Shown: positions 18,697-26,605 of the stretch, piece by piece
How the letters are laid out: the number at the start of each line of letters is the position of its first letter
How positions within the stretch are numbered: the stretch's first letter is position 1
Source: Planctomycetota bacterium
Lineage (GTDB): Bacteria; Planctomycetota; Planctomycetia; Pirellulales; UBA7805
NCBI GenBank assembly: GCA_003389215.1
Contig: QQVP01000005.1
Location: 1-64,000 of the forward strand
Reading direction: 5' to 3'
Length of the DNA stretch: 64,000 nt
The notes under the pieces: model-generated
Told to the model about the DNA's origin: nothing
Seen by the model: the letters and a program-made list of their open reading frames with translations, nothing else
The model's database searches: none
Position numbers and translations under genes: made by a program

Positions 18697-18771
18697 GGGG
18701 TCCGGTCCAAGTTTTCGGTCAGTACACTTACCAGAGCAAGAATCGAGCGGCCGAAAATTGGACCAGACCCC
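18697..18771. repeat. Long-palindrome repeat (MITE/REP-like), copy 1
   Basis: Arms of about 22 bp: GGTCCAAGTTTTCGG near the left end is inverted as CCGAAAATTGGACC near the right, with GGGGTC/GACCCC outermost, around a 30-nt variable centre. A second copy lies at 41569-41642. The arms are conserved between copies while the centre differs, so the ends are what is maintained. Both copies follow methyltransferase genes on the plus strand. Confidence 0.8.
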
Positions 18772-18778
18772 GGGCGGC

Positions 18779-18832
18779 GGGTGGCAGCGGACTCCTCGGT
18801 TTGTGTGCCACATCTGCTTGTCAGCCAGTGCT
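18779..18832 (+). repeat. Dispersed repeat copy B
   Basis: Second copy of the unit at 18600-18657: GGGTGGCA at the left, GTGTGCCACATC in the middle, and GCTTGTCAGCCAGTGCT at the right. It is in direct orientation relative to copy A, 120 bp away. Confidence 0.7.
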
Positions 18833-18920
18833 GTGACGCGGTGTGGTTTCGCACGGGCATGACCACACCAGCGTGGCCATGGCACTCCGACGAGATTGTC
18901 GGGCGGCTTGTCCGACGGCC

Positions 18921-20384
18921 TTACTCCTGGTCGGGTGCGTGGTCCTCGGCATCGGTGTCGCGACCCAGCCCGCCGCGACCGACCACTTCATGCAACTGGC
19001 GCGTGAGTCGTTCCACCTGCAGCCGCTGGGCTTCGCGGCCGGCCAGGTTGACGTTCTCGCCCGGATCGGCGCGGTGATCGTAGAGCATCCGTCCACGCAG
19101 CGCGCCCTTCATCGTCGAATAGCGGGTAAAGCGATAGCGGTCGGTGCGAATCGTATCGCCGCCGTAGTAGCGACCGATGGCCGCGGCCTTCCACGCCCGC
19201 TCGGGCTCGCGCATCAGCGGCACAAAGCTGCGACCTTCGAGATGCTCGGGCAGCGGCAGCCCGGCCAGTTGGCAGAGCGACGGATAGATGTCGATGAACT
19301 CGGTCAGTCCGGCGGTCTGGCGGCCGCCCTCGATGCCCGGCGCGGCGACGATCAGCGGCGCGTGCATCGAGGTTTCGAAGCAACTGTGTTTGCACCACAG
19401 GGTGTGCTCGCCCAGGTTCCAGCCGTGATCGCCCCAGAGCACGACGATCGTCTCGTCGCTCAGCTCGAGTCGGTCGAGTTCGGCGAGCAGGCGACCGATG
19501 AGCGCGTCGGTGTAGCTTACGCAGGCATAGTAGCCATGAATGAGCGCGCGGGCCGTCTCGTCGGAAACGGGTCCTTTCTGAGGAATGCCGTGGTAGTTAC
19601 GCAGCTCGCCCCAGTTGTGGATCGCGTCGCGCGGCGCGTCCTCGGGCGGATGGTAGTTTGCGGGCAGTTCGATCTCTTCGCGGTCGTAAAGTTCCCAGTA
19701 GCGACGCGGGGCGACGAACGGCAGATGCGGCTTGAAGAATCCGACCGCCAGGAAGAACGGTTCTTCGCGCTCGGCCAGTCGGGCGAGATCGGCGAGCGAC
19801 TTCTTCAGCACGTGTCCGTCCGGCAGTTCGCCGTCGTCCAAGTCGGCGATCTCGTAGGCGGGGCCGCGACCGGTCTGTTCGTGCCGCTGCTGGTACTTCT
19901 CGTCGGCGTACCACCGCACACCCGAGACGCGAAAGGCGGGCTCCGACCAGCCGTCCGCGCTGTCCTCGGCGTGATGAAACACCTTGCCGTTGGAGAGCGT
20001 GTAGTAGCCGTGACGCTTGAAATGAGTATTGAGCGTGGCGATGCCGGGGGCGTCCTTTTCGGCCCAGGCCAGATAGTTCACGAAGCGATGGCGGAGCGGG
20101 CGGATGCCGGTCATCAGGCTCGACCGCGACGCCCCACAGGTTGGCACCATGCAGTAAGCCCGTTGGAAGACGATGCCGCGGGCGGCGAGCCGGTCGATGT
20201 GGGGCGTGTGCATGTCGTCGGCGCCGTAGCAGCCGAGCTGCGGCCGCAGATCGTCGACGGCGATGAAGAGAACGTTCGGTCCCGTATCGGCGGCCGGCAG
20301 GATTCCTGGCGACGCACTCACAACAAGTAGGACAATCGCGGCGTTCACACGCGCGACTCGGGACATCGCAAGGGACTTTCTCAT
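18921..20384 (-). CDS. Exported type I sulfatase, iduronate-2-sulfatase-like
   Basis: A 487-residue enzyme with a signal peptide (to about residue 32). The sulfatase opening PNVLFIAVDDLRPQLGCYG supplies the metal aspartates (D44/D45). The active-site motif is C83-G-A-S-R in CMVPTCGASRSSLMTG, where the Cys is converted to formylglycine. Other family marks are LSNGKVFHH, FFLAVGFFKPHLPF and VVLWGDHGWNLGEH. It should hydrolyse sulfate esters of polysaccharides in the periplasm. The start at 20384 overlaps the stop of the acyl-CoA dehydrogenase gene (ATGA). A sulfatase-maturation enzyme must be encoded elsewhere. Confidence 0.93.
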   Translation of the reverse strand: MRKSLAMSRVARVNAAIVLLVVSASPGILPAADTGPNVLFIAVDDLRPQLGCYGADDMHTPHIDRLAARGIVFQRAYCMVPTCGASRSSLMTGIRPLRHRFVNYLAWAEKDAPGIATLNTHFKRHGYYTLSNGKVFHHAEDSADGWSEPAFRVSGVRWYADEKYQQRHEQTGRGPAYEIADLDDGELPDGHVLKKSLADLARLAEREEPFFLAVGFFKPHLPFVAPRRYWELYDREEIELPANYHPPEDAPRDAIHNWGELRNYHGIPQKGPVSDETARALIHGYYACVSYTDALIGRLLAELDRLELSDETIVVLWGDHGWNLGEHTLWCKHSCFETSMHAPLIVAAPGIEGGRQTAGLTEFIDIYPSLCQLAGLPLPEHLEGRSFVPLMREPERAWKAAAIGRYYGGDTIRTDRYRFTRYSTMKGALRGRMLYDHRADPGENVNLAGREAQRLQVERLTRQLHEVVGRGGLGRDTDAEDHAPDQE

Positions 20385-21550
20385 GGACTCGTCTTCCAGG
20401 CGGCCAGGAATATTCGCAGTTCCGGCGGAGTGCCGCACAGTTGGCGGAGGTGGTTCAGATCGCGCACCCGGCGCTCGATGCCGGTGTCGCGAATGTAACC
20501 CAGCCCGCCGAAGACCTGGAGTTGGTCGTTGGCGGCAGCGCACAGGGGGTCGTGAGCTTCGGCCCGGGTGGCGATCACGTCGCCGAGCGAGGCGACGCCC
20601 AGTGGCAACTCGGCCAGTCGCGACAGCGCCAGGGCTTGCGCATTGGCAACCGCCGCACCGCGTCCCAGCAAGGCTTGAACGGCCGGATGCGCTTGCAGCC
20701 GTTTGCCTCCCTGCACGCGAATGGCCGCATACTCGACCGCCAGCGCATGGGCGCGTCGCACAAGTCCAAGGGCTATTGCCAGCAGGGCTCGCTGCTCCAG
20801 GTCGAACAGCGCGGCGTAGAGTGGCTCAGCTCGCGCTCCCTCGGTTGCGTCGGCATAAACAAGTTCGTCGAGGAGGGTCGCCTCGATGCCGACCTTCGGT
20901 CGCCACTGCCAGCAGGGCACCTCTTCCAGGCCGTGACTGGCGGGCAGCTGGGCGACTTCCAAATCACCACGTTCGTACAACCGCCACCGCCAATGTCGGT
21001 CTTCCGTAAGGCTCGGCACCAGGAGCCAGCGCCAATGATCCGTCGCCATGAAGATTCCGGACCACGCCTCGGCGGCTTGCTGATCGCGGTCGAAGAAATA
21101 GTCGCCCAACGTGGCCACATCGTCCGTCAACAGGTCGCGACCTTGAAGCAGTCGCGCCAGGCTGCCTCGGGCCAGTCCAAAGCGACCTTGGATGGCGACG
21201 ACCGTTGCCCCGGCGAAGTCGGCGTGCAAACGTCGCAAAGCGAGCGCGGCCAGGGCTCGCTGATGCAGATGGTAGGCGACGCCCGCATTGTGCTCGGCCA
21301 CGATGGCCAGAGCGCGGATGCCAAACTGGCGACCTGCCACCACGTCGACGCGATCCCACAACCCGGCCGCCGGCTCGCGCGTCGGGTTGAGGAGTCCCAA
21401 CTCCGTCGCCTCCGCCGTCAGCGCCGCCACGTCCGCGGGAGGCACACGACACTCCGGTCGCTCGGCCAGCGGCGCCAGCCGGCCGCGACAGAAACGTGTG
21501 ACTTCTTCCAGCAGCGGCTCGATCTCGGAGGCAGCAGCGAGGGTTTTCAT
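20381..21550 (-). CDS. Acyl-CoA dehydrogenase-family protein
   Basis: A 389-residue flavoprotein-like sequence with the ACAD arrangement. An N-terminal helical domain (about 1-120) is followed by a central beta region (FMATDHWRWLLVPSL, DLEVAQLPAS) and a C-terminal four-helix domain with YAAIRVQGGKRLQAHPAVQ and QVFGGLGYIRDTGIERRVRDL. Those last two blocks are classic for the family. The usual catalytic Glu could not be placed with certainty. ATG at 21550 starts the family similarity; codons before it look non-coding. It forms a two-gene unit with the sulfatase, an odd pairing with no obvious pathway link. Confidence 0.82.
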   Translation of the reverse strand: MKTLAAASEIEPLLEEVTRFCRGRLAPLAERPECRVPPADVAALTAEATELGLLNPTREPAAGLWDRVDVVAGRQFGIRALAIVAEHNAGVAYHLHQRALAALALRRLHADFAGATVVAIQGRFGLARGSLARLLQGRDLLTDDVATLGDYFFDRDQQAAEAWSGIFMATDHWRWLLVPSLTEDRHWRWRLYERGDLEVAQLPASHGLEEVPCWQWRPKVGIEATLLDELVYADATEGARAEPLYAALFDLEQRALLAIALGLVRRAHALAVEYAAIRVQGGKRLQAHPAVQALLGRGAAVANAQALALSRLAELPLGVASLGDVIATRAEAHDPLCAAANDQLQVFGGLGYIRDTGIERRVRDLNHLRQLCGTPPELRIFLAAWKTSP

Positions 21551-21905
21551 GGAAACAGCGGGTCGCGTAGGTGGGGCGAAATCGATGGCCGCCACATTCT
21601 TCCCGGTCGGCATGCCCGCTGCAATGAAGCGGGGCGCAAATCGCGGCGACGCCCGCCGGGTCGCTGCGTTTTGGCAGGATCTGGACGTGCGGCGAGTCAT
21701 GCCCTGGCTTCGGGGCTCCGGGGTTGCCAGGTCCGCGATCTCAAGTCATTTACGTGCATCAGGTTACAACTATTCCCGGATTTGCCGCCGGGGAGGATTG
21801 AAATCGAACTGCAAATGCGTACGATATCTGAAATTGAATTGCATGTGGCGCCCTCTTGCGGCTTCGTGGTCTCTCTGCCACGAGGTCGGATTCTCTCCCA
21901 CGACC
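21551..21905. other. 355-bp divergent intergenic region
   Basis: It lies between the minus-strand acyl-CoA dehydrogenase and the plus-strand DUF1559 gene. The part at 21750-21880 is richer in A/T than its surroundings and probably holds promoters. I could not pick a convincing -35/-10 pair, and see no RNA gene. Confidence 0.4.
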
Positions 21906-23033
21906 ATGGACCTCGTTACCGATCGCCGTGCCCCCTCCGCTCGACGTGGTGGCTTCACGCTGGTCGAGCTGCTGATCGTGCTGCTCGTGATCGGGATCCT
22001 GATCGCCATGCTCTTTCCCGCCGTGATGAGCATTCGCGAATCGGCCCGTCAGAGTCAGTGTCAGGTCAACATGCGCCAAATCGGCCTCGCTCTGCGGAGT
22101 CACATGACCACCCGCGGTCGCTTTCCGGTGAACCAAATAGGGGGTGGATCGTCTCCCCAAGGCGACTGTCAGGGTGGCTACTACAGTTGGCTGGTGCCCC
22201 TGTTGCCGCAGGTCGGCTTCGAAGAGCTTCACGACGAGATCGACTTTAGAGAGTCGATGGCCAATAACTGCGACCAGTCCGCCAACGACGGCTCGATCAG
22301 CAACAGCCACGTCAATGCGGCGATTGCCACGGTCCAAATCCCACAGTTTCGTTGTCCGTCGGATCCGTCTGGGGCATCGAACGCGGACGTGATGGGCAGC
22401 GAGACCGGCGGCGACAACTATGTGGGCAATGCGGGCTGGCCGTCGAACTGCACCGGTTTCCGCGGCGAGCGCTCGACACCTTCGGCGCAAAACGGCGTGA
22501 TTGCGTTGGTGCACGATGCGGCCGACATTCCGTGGATGCGGAGACGGGGAGTTTCCGAAGCGGAGGTTCGCGACGGCATGACCAATACGGCCGCCGTGTC
22601 GGAGCGACTCGTACAACAGGGTAGCACCATTCAACAGATTCGCGACTCGGACATTCGCACGCAGTCGTACCACATCACGGATGGCGAGCGAACGCTGGTC
22701 CAAATGAATGACCGGTGTGACGATCAGGAGACGCACAGCGATGCGATCGAATCGGCCTACCTGGGGCGGGCCTGGATCTCGGGTTGGAGTCGCACAGGGC
22801 CGGTCTACATGCACGTGAAGACCCCCAACACGATCAACTGCCATTTCGGCGACCAGGCGACGGGAGATCGTCTGGTGACGCCGAGCAGCAACCACATCGG
22901 CGGCGTCAACCTCGTGCTGGCCGACGGTGCGGTTGTCTTCATCGAAGACGACATCGACCGCGAAATTTGGTGGGCGCTCGGCAGTCGCAACGGTCGCGAA
23001 CACCATCGGTTGTCATCGTCGCAAGCGAACTAA
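21906..23033 (+). CDS. DUF1559 pseudopilin-like protein with prepilin cleavage motif
   Basis: A 375-residue protein of the planctomycete DUF1559 family. The type-III signal RRGGFTLVELLIVLLVIGIL contains the prepilin peptidase site (G^FTLVE) and the hydrophobic helix. The DUF1559 body follows (RQSQCQVNMRQIGLALRSH, then FRCPSDPSGAS) and the closing H-x-GG-x-N box (NHIGGVNLVLADGAVVFIEDDI). The related G/H pseudopilins assemble into fibres; whether this family does is not settled. ATG at 21906 is 15 codons before the signal. The gene stands alone between a divergent unit and the PEP-CTERM genes. Confidence 0.92.
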   Translation: MDLVTDRRAPSARRGGFTLVELLIVLLVIGILIAMLFPAVMSIRESARQSQCQVNMRQIGLALRSHMTTRGRFPVNQIGGGSSPQGDCQGGYYSWLVPLLPQVGFEELHDEIDFRESMANNCDQSANDGSISNSHVNAAIATVQIPQFRCPSDPSGASNADVMGSETGGDNYVGNAGWPSNCTGFRGERSTPSAQNGVIALVHDAADIPWMRRRGVSEAEVRDGMTNTAAVSERLVQQGSTIQQIRDSDIRTQSYHITDGERTLVQMNDRCDDQETHSDAIESAYLGRAWISGWSRTGPVYMHVKTPNTINCHFGDQATGDRLVTPSSNHIGGVNLVLADGAVVFIEDDIDREIWWALGSRNGREHHRLSSSQAN

Positions 23034-23053
23034 GTACATCGTCGCAAGCGAAC
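23014..23053 (+). repeat. 17-bp direct duplication at the DUF1559 stop
   Basis: CATCGTCGCAAGCGAAC occurs at 23014-23030 and again at 23037-23053, straddling the stop codon. It looks like a small slippage duplication that may have moved or recreated the end of the gene. Confidence 0.8.
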
Positions 23054-23100
23054 CCAGTCCCCCGTAACCAACAAAGCCCCTACTGCGTGAGGAGATATTC

Positions 23101-24462
23101 ATGCTTGTCCCAGCGACCCTCCGTCAAGCCTGCCTGGCCGGCCTCCTGCTCATCTTCGGGCTGATGCCCGCAATGGCCGTGGCTCAACACTCGGACGTCG
23201 ACTTTCGATATACCGGGGCGCAAGTCGTTCCTGATCTCTCGCCCGACTCCAACTTCGTTTATCGGGGCACCTTCCCGACCTCGGGCTTCGGTGCCCAGTT
23301 CACGATTCAGCCTGGTTTCGCGTCGGAGTCCGATATCGGCGCGGGAATCGGCGGTGGCGACGAGATTGTCTACAACGTGCTCGACGATCTGTTCTTCTGG
23401 GACGGCATCACGATGGACTTCCAGACGCCCGCCGCGGGAACGCAGATCCGCATTGGCAATGTCGGCACGAGCGTACCCGATACCATCGTCCACGCCACCA
23501 GTGGCGTTCAGCTGGGAAGCTTCTCTCCGGATACCAATCGGATCGGCGCGGCGGGCGGAACCGGCGAGTTTCACAGCCACGTCGATTTCACGCTCGAACC
23601 GCCCGGCGGCTCGCCGGCCGACGGCGTTTACGGCCTGAAGGTCTCGCTCTCGACCGACGCCGCGGGAATCGCCGATTCCGATCCGTTCTTTCTCGCCTTC
23701 AATTTCGGCTTGAGTGCCGCGCTGTTCGATCAGGCCGTGCTCGATTACGAAGCGGCCCTGAACCCCTGCACCATCGGCGATGTGAACTGCGATGGCTATG
23801 TGGAAATCGGTGCCGATATCCTCACCGCCTTCACCAACTTCACCGGGCCCGGCTCTTTCGGCAAGACGCGGAGTCAGGGGGACGTCCACGGGCCCTCGGC
23901 CGCAACCACCGACCCGGACGGGCACGATGGCGACGTCGACGTCTCGGACATTCTGACGATCTTCGGGGCCTTCACGGGCCCGCCGCCCGATGAGGCAGGC
24001 GGACTGGGCGGCCCGGCCGAAGCGGGCGATCCGAGCATTCCCGATCTCGTCTACGACTCGGCCACCGGCGAGGTGACCCTCGACCCGGACGGCTCGTCGA
24101 TCATCGGTTATTCGCTGCAAAACGCGACCAACAGTTTTCTGCCGGGCAATCACACGCCGATTCTCGCGGGGGTGACCACCGCGCTGACTTCCCAGCTGGA
24201 AGAGGCGGCACTGGCACCCGGCTCGGGTTCGATCGGTCAGGTCTTCCCGACCGGCTTGGACCTGGCCGGTTTGCAGTCGCTGCTCACGGTCAATCAGGTA
24301 AGTCGCTCGCTCGGCGCCCCGTTGGTGCCGTTCGATTTGGTGGTACTCAACGCGGGTCCGGTGGTGCCGGAGCCGAGCACCTGGGCCTTGGGGGCCTTGG
24401 CGTTGGCGGGCCTGGTGGCTGGAAAGCTGCGTCGCCGGCGCGCGAAGCGTTTTAGAAAGTAG
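23101..24462 (+). CDS. PEP-CTERM protein with dockerin-like calcium loops
   Basis: A 453-residue exported protein. A signal peptide (to about 28) leads into a beta-rich domain (about 30-220) shared with the next gene (AQHSDVDF, FPTSGFGAQFT, GGDEIVYNVLDDLFFWD). Two dockerin-type loops follow: IGDVNCDGYVEIGADILTAF and HDGDVDVSDILTIFGAF. Then comes a low-complexity stretch and the sorting tag VPEPSTWALGALALAGL, ending in an Arg-rich tail. PEP-CTERM proteins are processed by exosortase during export. The dockerin-like pair could bind calcium or a cohesin-type partner. Compared with the paralogue at 24735, this copy has about 200 extra residues. Confidence 0.88.
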   Translation: MLVPATLRQACLAGLLLIFGLMPAMAVAQHSDVDFRYTGAQVVPDLSPDSNFVYRGTFPTSGFGAQFTIQPGFASESDIGAGIGGGDEIVYNVLDDLFFWDGITMDFQTPAAGTQIRIGNVGTSVPDTIVHATSGVQLGSFSPDTNRIGAAGGTGEFHSHVDFTLEPPGGSPADGVYGLKVSLSTDAAGIADSDPFFLAFNFGLSAALFDQAVLDYEAALNPCTIGDVNCDGYVEIGADILTAFTNFTGPGSFGKTRSQGDVHGPSAATTDPDGHDGDVDVSDILTIFGAFTGPPPDEAGGLGGPAEAGDPSIPDLVYDSATGEVTLDPDGSSIIGYSLQNATNSFLPGNHTPILAGVTTALTSQLEEAALAPGSGSIGQVFPTGLDLAGLQSLLTVNQVSRSLGAPLVPFDLVVLNAGPVVPEPSTWALGALALAGLVAGKLRRRRAKRFRK

Positions 24463-24581
24463 ACGGTCGACGCGCGACCGCATGAGATTATGGGGAGAGT
24501 GCCAATGGAAGTAGCGTCAACCACCACTTCGAGAACCAACCGTTGTTCTCGAACTTCACCGGTCGCGACCGGGCGCCCGTT

Positions 24582-24620
24582 AAGACAATTCGTCAAGACA
24601 ATTCGTCGAGACAATTCGTC
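24582..24620 (+). repeat. Three tandem 13-bp repeats
   Basis: AAGACAATTCGTC at 24582-24594 and 24595-24607, then GAGACAATTCGTC at 24608-24620, with a decayed fourth unit after it. They lie in the 272-bp space between the two PEP-CTERM genes, about 110 bp before the second start. They may be a regulatory array or slippage product. Confidence 0.8.
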
Positions 24621-24734
24621 GAGACTATCTGACGAATTAATCCTTCGAGACGACGCGTTGCCGATCCGACCCCTATCGAGGCACTTTGCGTCTTTCGCTT
24701 CAAAAGGGACTGAGTCACACAAGGAGAACGCACC

Positions 24735-25472
24735 ATGAAGAGAACCACAGGGATACTTGCCGGTTTCCTGCTGCTCGTTGGATTTTGTTCCACGGCCGCC
24801 GCGCAACACTCGGACATCGAGTTCGAGTATTCCGGCAGCAAGATCGTGTTCGAGAACGGCGAGTTCGGAGGCACGATCTTCGAGTCCGAATTCCCCACGA
24901 CAGGCGCCGATCAGCAATTCACGGATGATCCGGGAATCGCCTCGGAGTTGGCCGAGGGCCTGGGAATCAACCCGGGTGACGAGATCTATTACAACATTCT
25001 CGGCCCGCTGGAGTTCTGGGATCCGATTGCCGAGGGCTTTGGCAGCTTACCGGCGGGCGTGCAGATTCGCATCGAGAACACGCCGCCGACCGTGCCCGAC
25101 ACGATTGTGGATGCGTCGACGGTTTCGATTCCGGCCAACTTGACGACGGGCCAGAATCGGATTGGAGAGGCGGAGCCCGACGGCGACTTTCACGGCCACG
25201 TCGACTTCTTCCTGGAGCCGCTCGGACCGACGCCGCCGGTGGGGGCCTACGCCATCAGCATGTCGCTGTTGACCGACGCCATTGGCATCGACGACTCCGA
25301 CCCCTTCCGTATCGTGTTCAACTACGGATTGGAAGAAGAGGTCTTCGAAGAAGCGGTGGCCGCCTTTGCCGCGCCGGAGCCGAGCACCTGGGCCATGGCC
25401 GCTTTGGCACTGGTGGGTCTGCTGACGCGTCGCAAGTGGATGCCCCGCCGTTCGCGTCGGACGGCCAGCTAG
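24735..25472 (+). CDS. PEP-CTERM protein, short paralogue
   Basis: A 245-residue exported protein with a signal peptide (to about 23), the same beta-rich domain as the upstream gene (AQHSDIEFEYSG, FPTTGADQQFTDDPGIASEL, GDEIYYNILGPLEFWDP, HGHVDFFLEPLG), and the sorting tag APEPSTWAMAALALVGLL with a basic end. It lacks the dockerin-like segment. SD AAGGAG (24721-24726) precedes the ATG. The pair is clearly a tandem duplication that has diverged by loss or gain of the dockerin block. Ligand unknown. Confidence 0.87.
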   Translation: MKRTTGILAGFLLLVGFCSTAAAQHSDIEFEYSGSKIVFENGEFGGTIFESEFPTTGADQQFTDDPGIASELAEGLGINPGDEIYYNILGPLEFWDPIAEGFGSLPAGVQIRIENTPPTVPDTIVDASTVSIPANLTTGQNRIGEAEPDGDFHGHVDFFLEPLGPTPPVGAYAISMSLLTDAIGIDDSDPFRIVFNYGLEEEVFEEAVAAFAAPEPSTWAMAALALVGLLTRRKWMPRRSRRTAS

Positions 25473-25518
25473 GCTGCTCGACGATGACGAGAAAAGCGTC
25501 GGCGCGCAAGCGTCGCTG

Positions 25519-26336
25519 TTAATATCTGACACCCGGCCGTTGGCGAGTCGTGGAACGCAGGGACCAACCTTGCTGGCGTTCTGGGGCTCGCCAGCGGTAC
25601 GCGGTCAAACCTTCGAGTTCACGGAGATAGACGTTCTCTCCGCAGACCGCGAGGTGAGCCCAGGTCGATTCTTCGCTGACCTGGCGGCGATCGAGCAACT
25701 CGAATTCCTCGGGATTGGCGCGAATCAAGAGCAGCTCGCCACGCTCGTCGAGGGCCAGGATCTTCTCGCCCGCCGCGACCATGCTCCAGTACTTGCCGAA
25801 CGGCCGCGTGGTCCACTTCGTTTCGCCGCTGGCCAGATCGATGCAGATGAACCACTGATTGCGCAGGTGCAGATAGACGTGTCCGTCGTAGACCACCGGC
25901 GACGACATATAGCCATATAGCCCTGGCTGCGGTTGTTCCAGACCTCGCGGAGCGCGCCTTGCCACTGCTGCGTCCAGAGCGAGTCGCCCGTACGTCGATC
26001 GAGGGCCTGGACGACTTCCGTCTTGGCGTCGCGCGTCTCGGTAACGAAGACGCGATCGGCCGCCACGATCGGCCCGGAGTAGCTGGGCCCCAGGGGAACT
26101 TGCCACAGCTGCTCGAGCGCGTCTTCGGCCAACGAGTCGGGCCAGGTGGCCGACGCGACCTGACTATCGCGGGCAGGACCGCGCCACTGCGGCCACGTCG
26201 CGGCAGCCGGAACGGCACGATTCGGCTCGTCGGCCACCGCCAGGGCGGTCGCCCAAACAAAGCCGACGACCGTCGGAGCCAGGGCCAGGGCGAGCCGGCG
26301 GCCGCCAAGATCACGTAACTGGTAAGGTCGAAACAT
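25519..26336 (-). pseudogene. PQQ-type beta-propeller protein, disrupted by an 8-bp tandem duplication
   Basis: From ATG at 26336 the minus strand encodes a signal peptide, then WPQWRGPARDSQ and GPIVAADRVFVTETRDAKTEVVQALDRRTGDSLW, typical of PQQ-repeat/BamB-like propellers. The frame breaks after NNRSQGYM. A second frame continues at MSSPVVYDGHVYLHLRNQWF and WAHLAVCGENVYLREL, to a stop at 25519. The break coincides exactly with a perfect tandem duplication of CATATAGC (25906-25913 and 25914-25921). Removing one copy restores a continuous 269-residue protein. This is either a recent natural mutation or a sequencing error. Confidence 0.85.
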
Positions 26337-26442
26337 GGTCAAAACTCCCCGGCTGCTGGCCTTGTTTGTCCACCCTGCACATTGCGCCGCCGTCCGCGTT
26401 TGACAAGGGTCGCCGGGCCCCGTGAGGCGCCGCCGGCACGCG

Positions 26443-26468
26443 GGAACTTTTTGACGGCCTTTGTCGTC
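26443..26468 (+). promoter_or_regulatory. Possible ECF-sigma promoter for the transglutaminase-like gene
   Basis: GGAAC (26443-26447) and CGTC (26465-26468) are separated by 17 nt, the usual spacing for ECF sigma factor promoters. The pair lies about 140 bp upstream of the ATG at 26606. No other features were seen in the 269-bp spacer. Confidence 0.3.
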
Positions 26469-26605
26469 ACAGTTACACTGACGAGGCGTGGGCCGCCTTT
26501 CTCTGGCGGCTTTCCGGTGGCACGCTCGTCGAGACGCTTTCTGCTCACGGTTCAACGGGTTACCCGTTTGCCTTCGTTCCAATTCCGAGTCCAAAAGGTG
26601 CCGCG

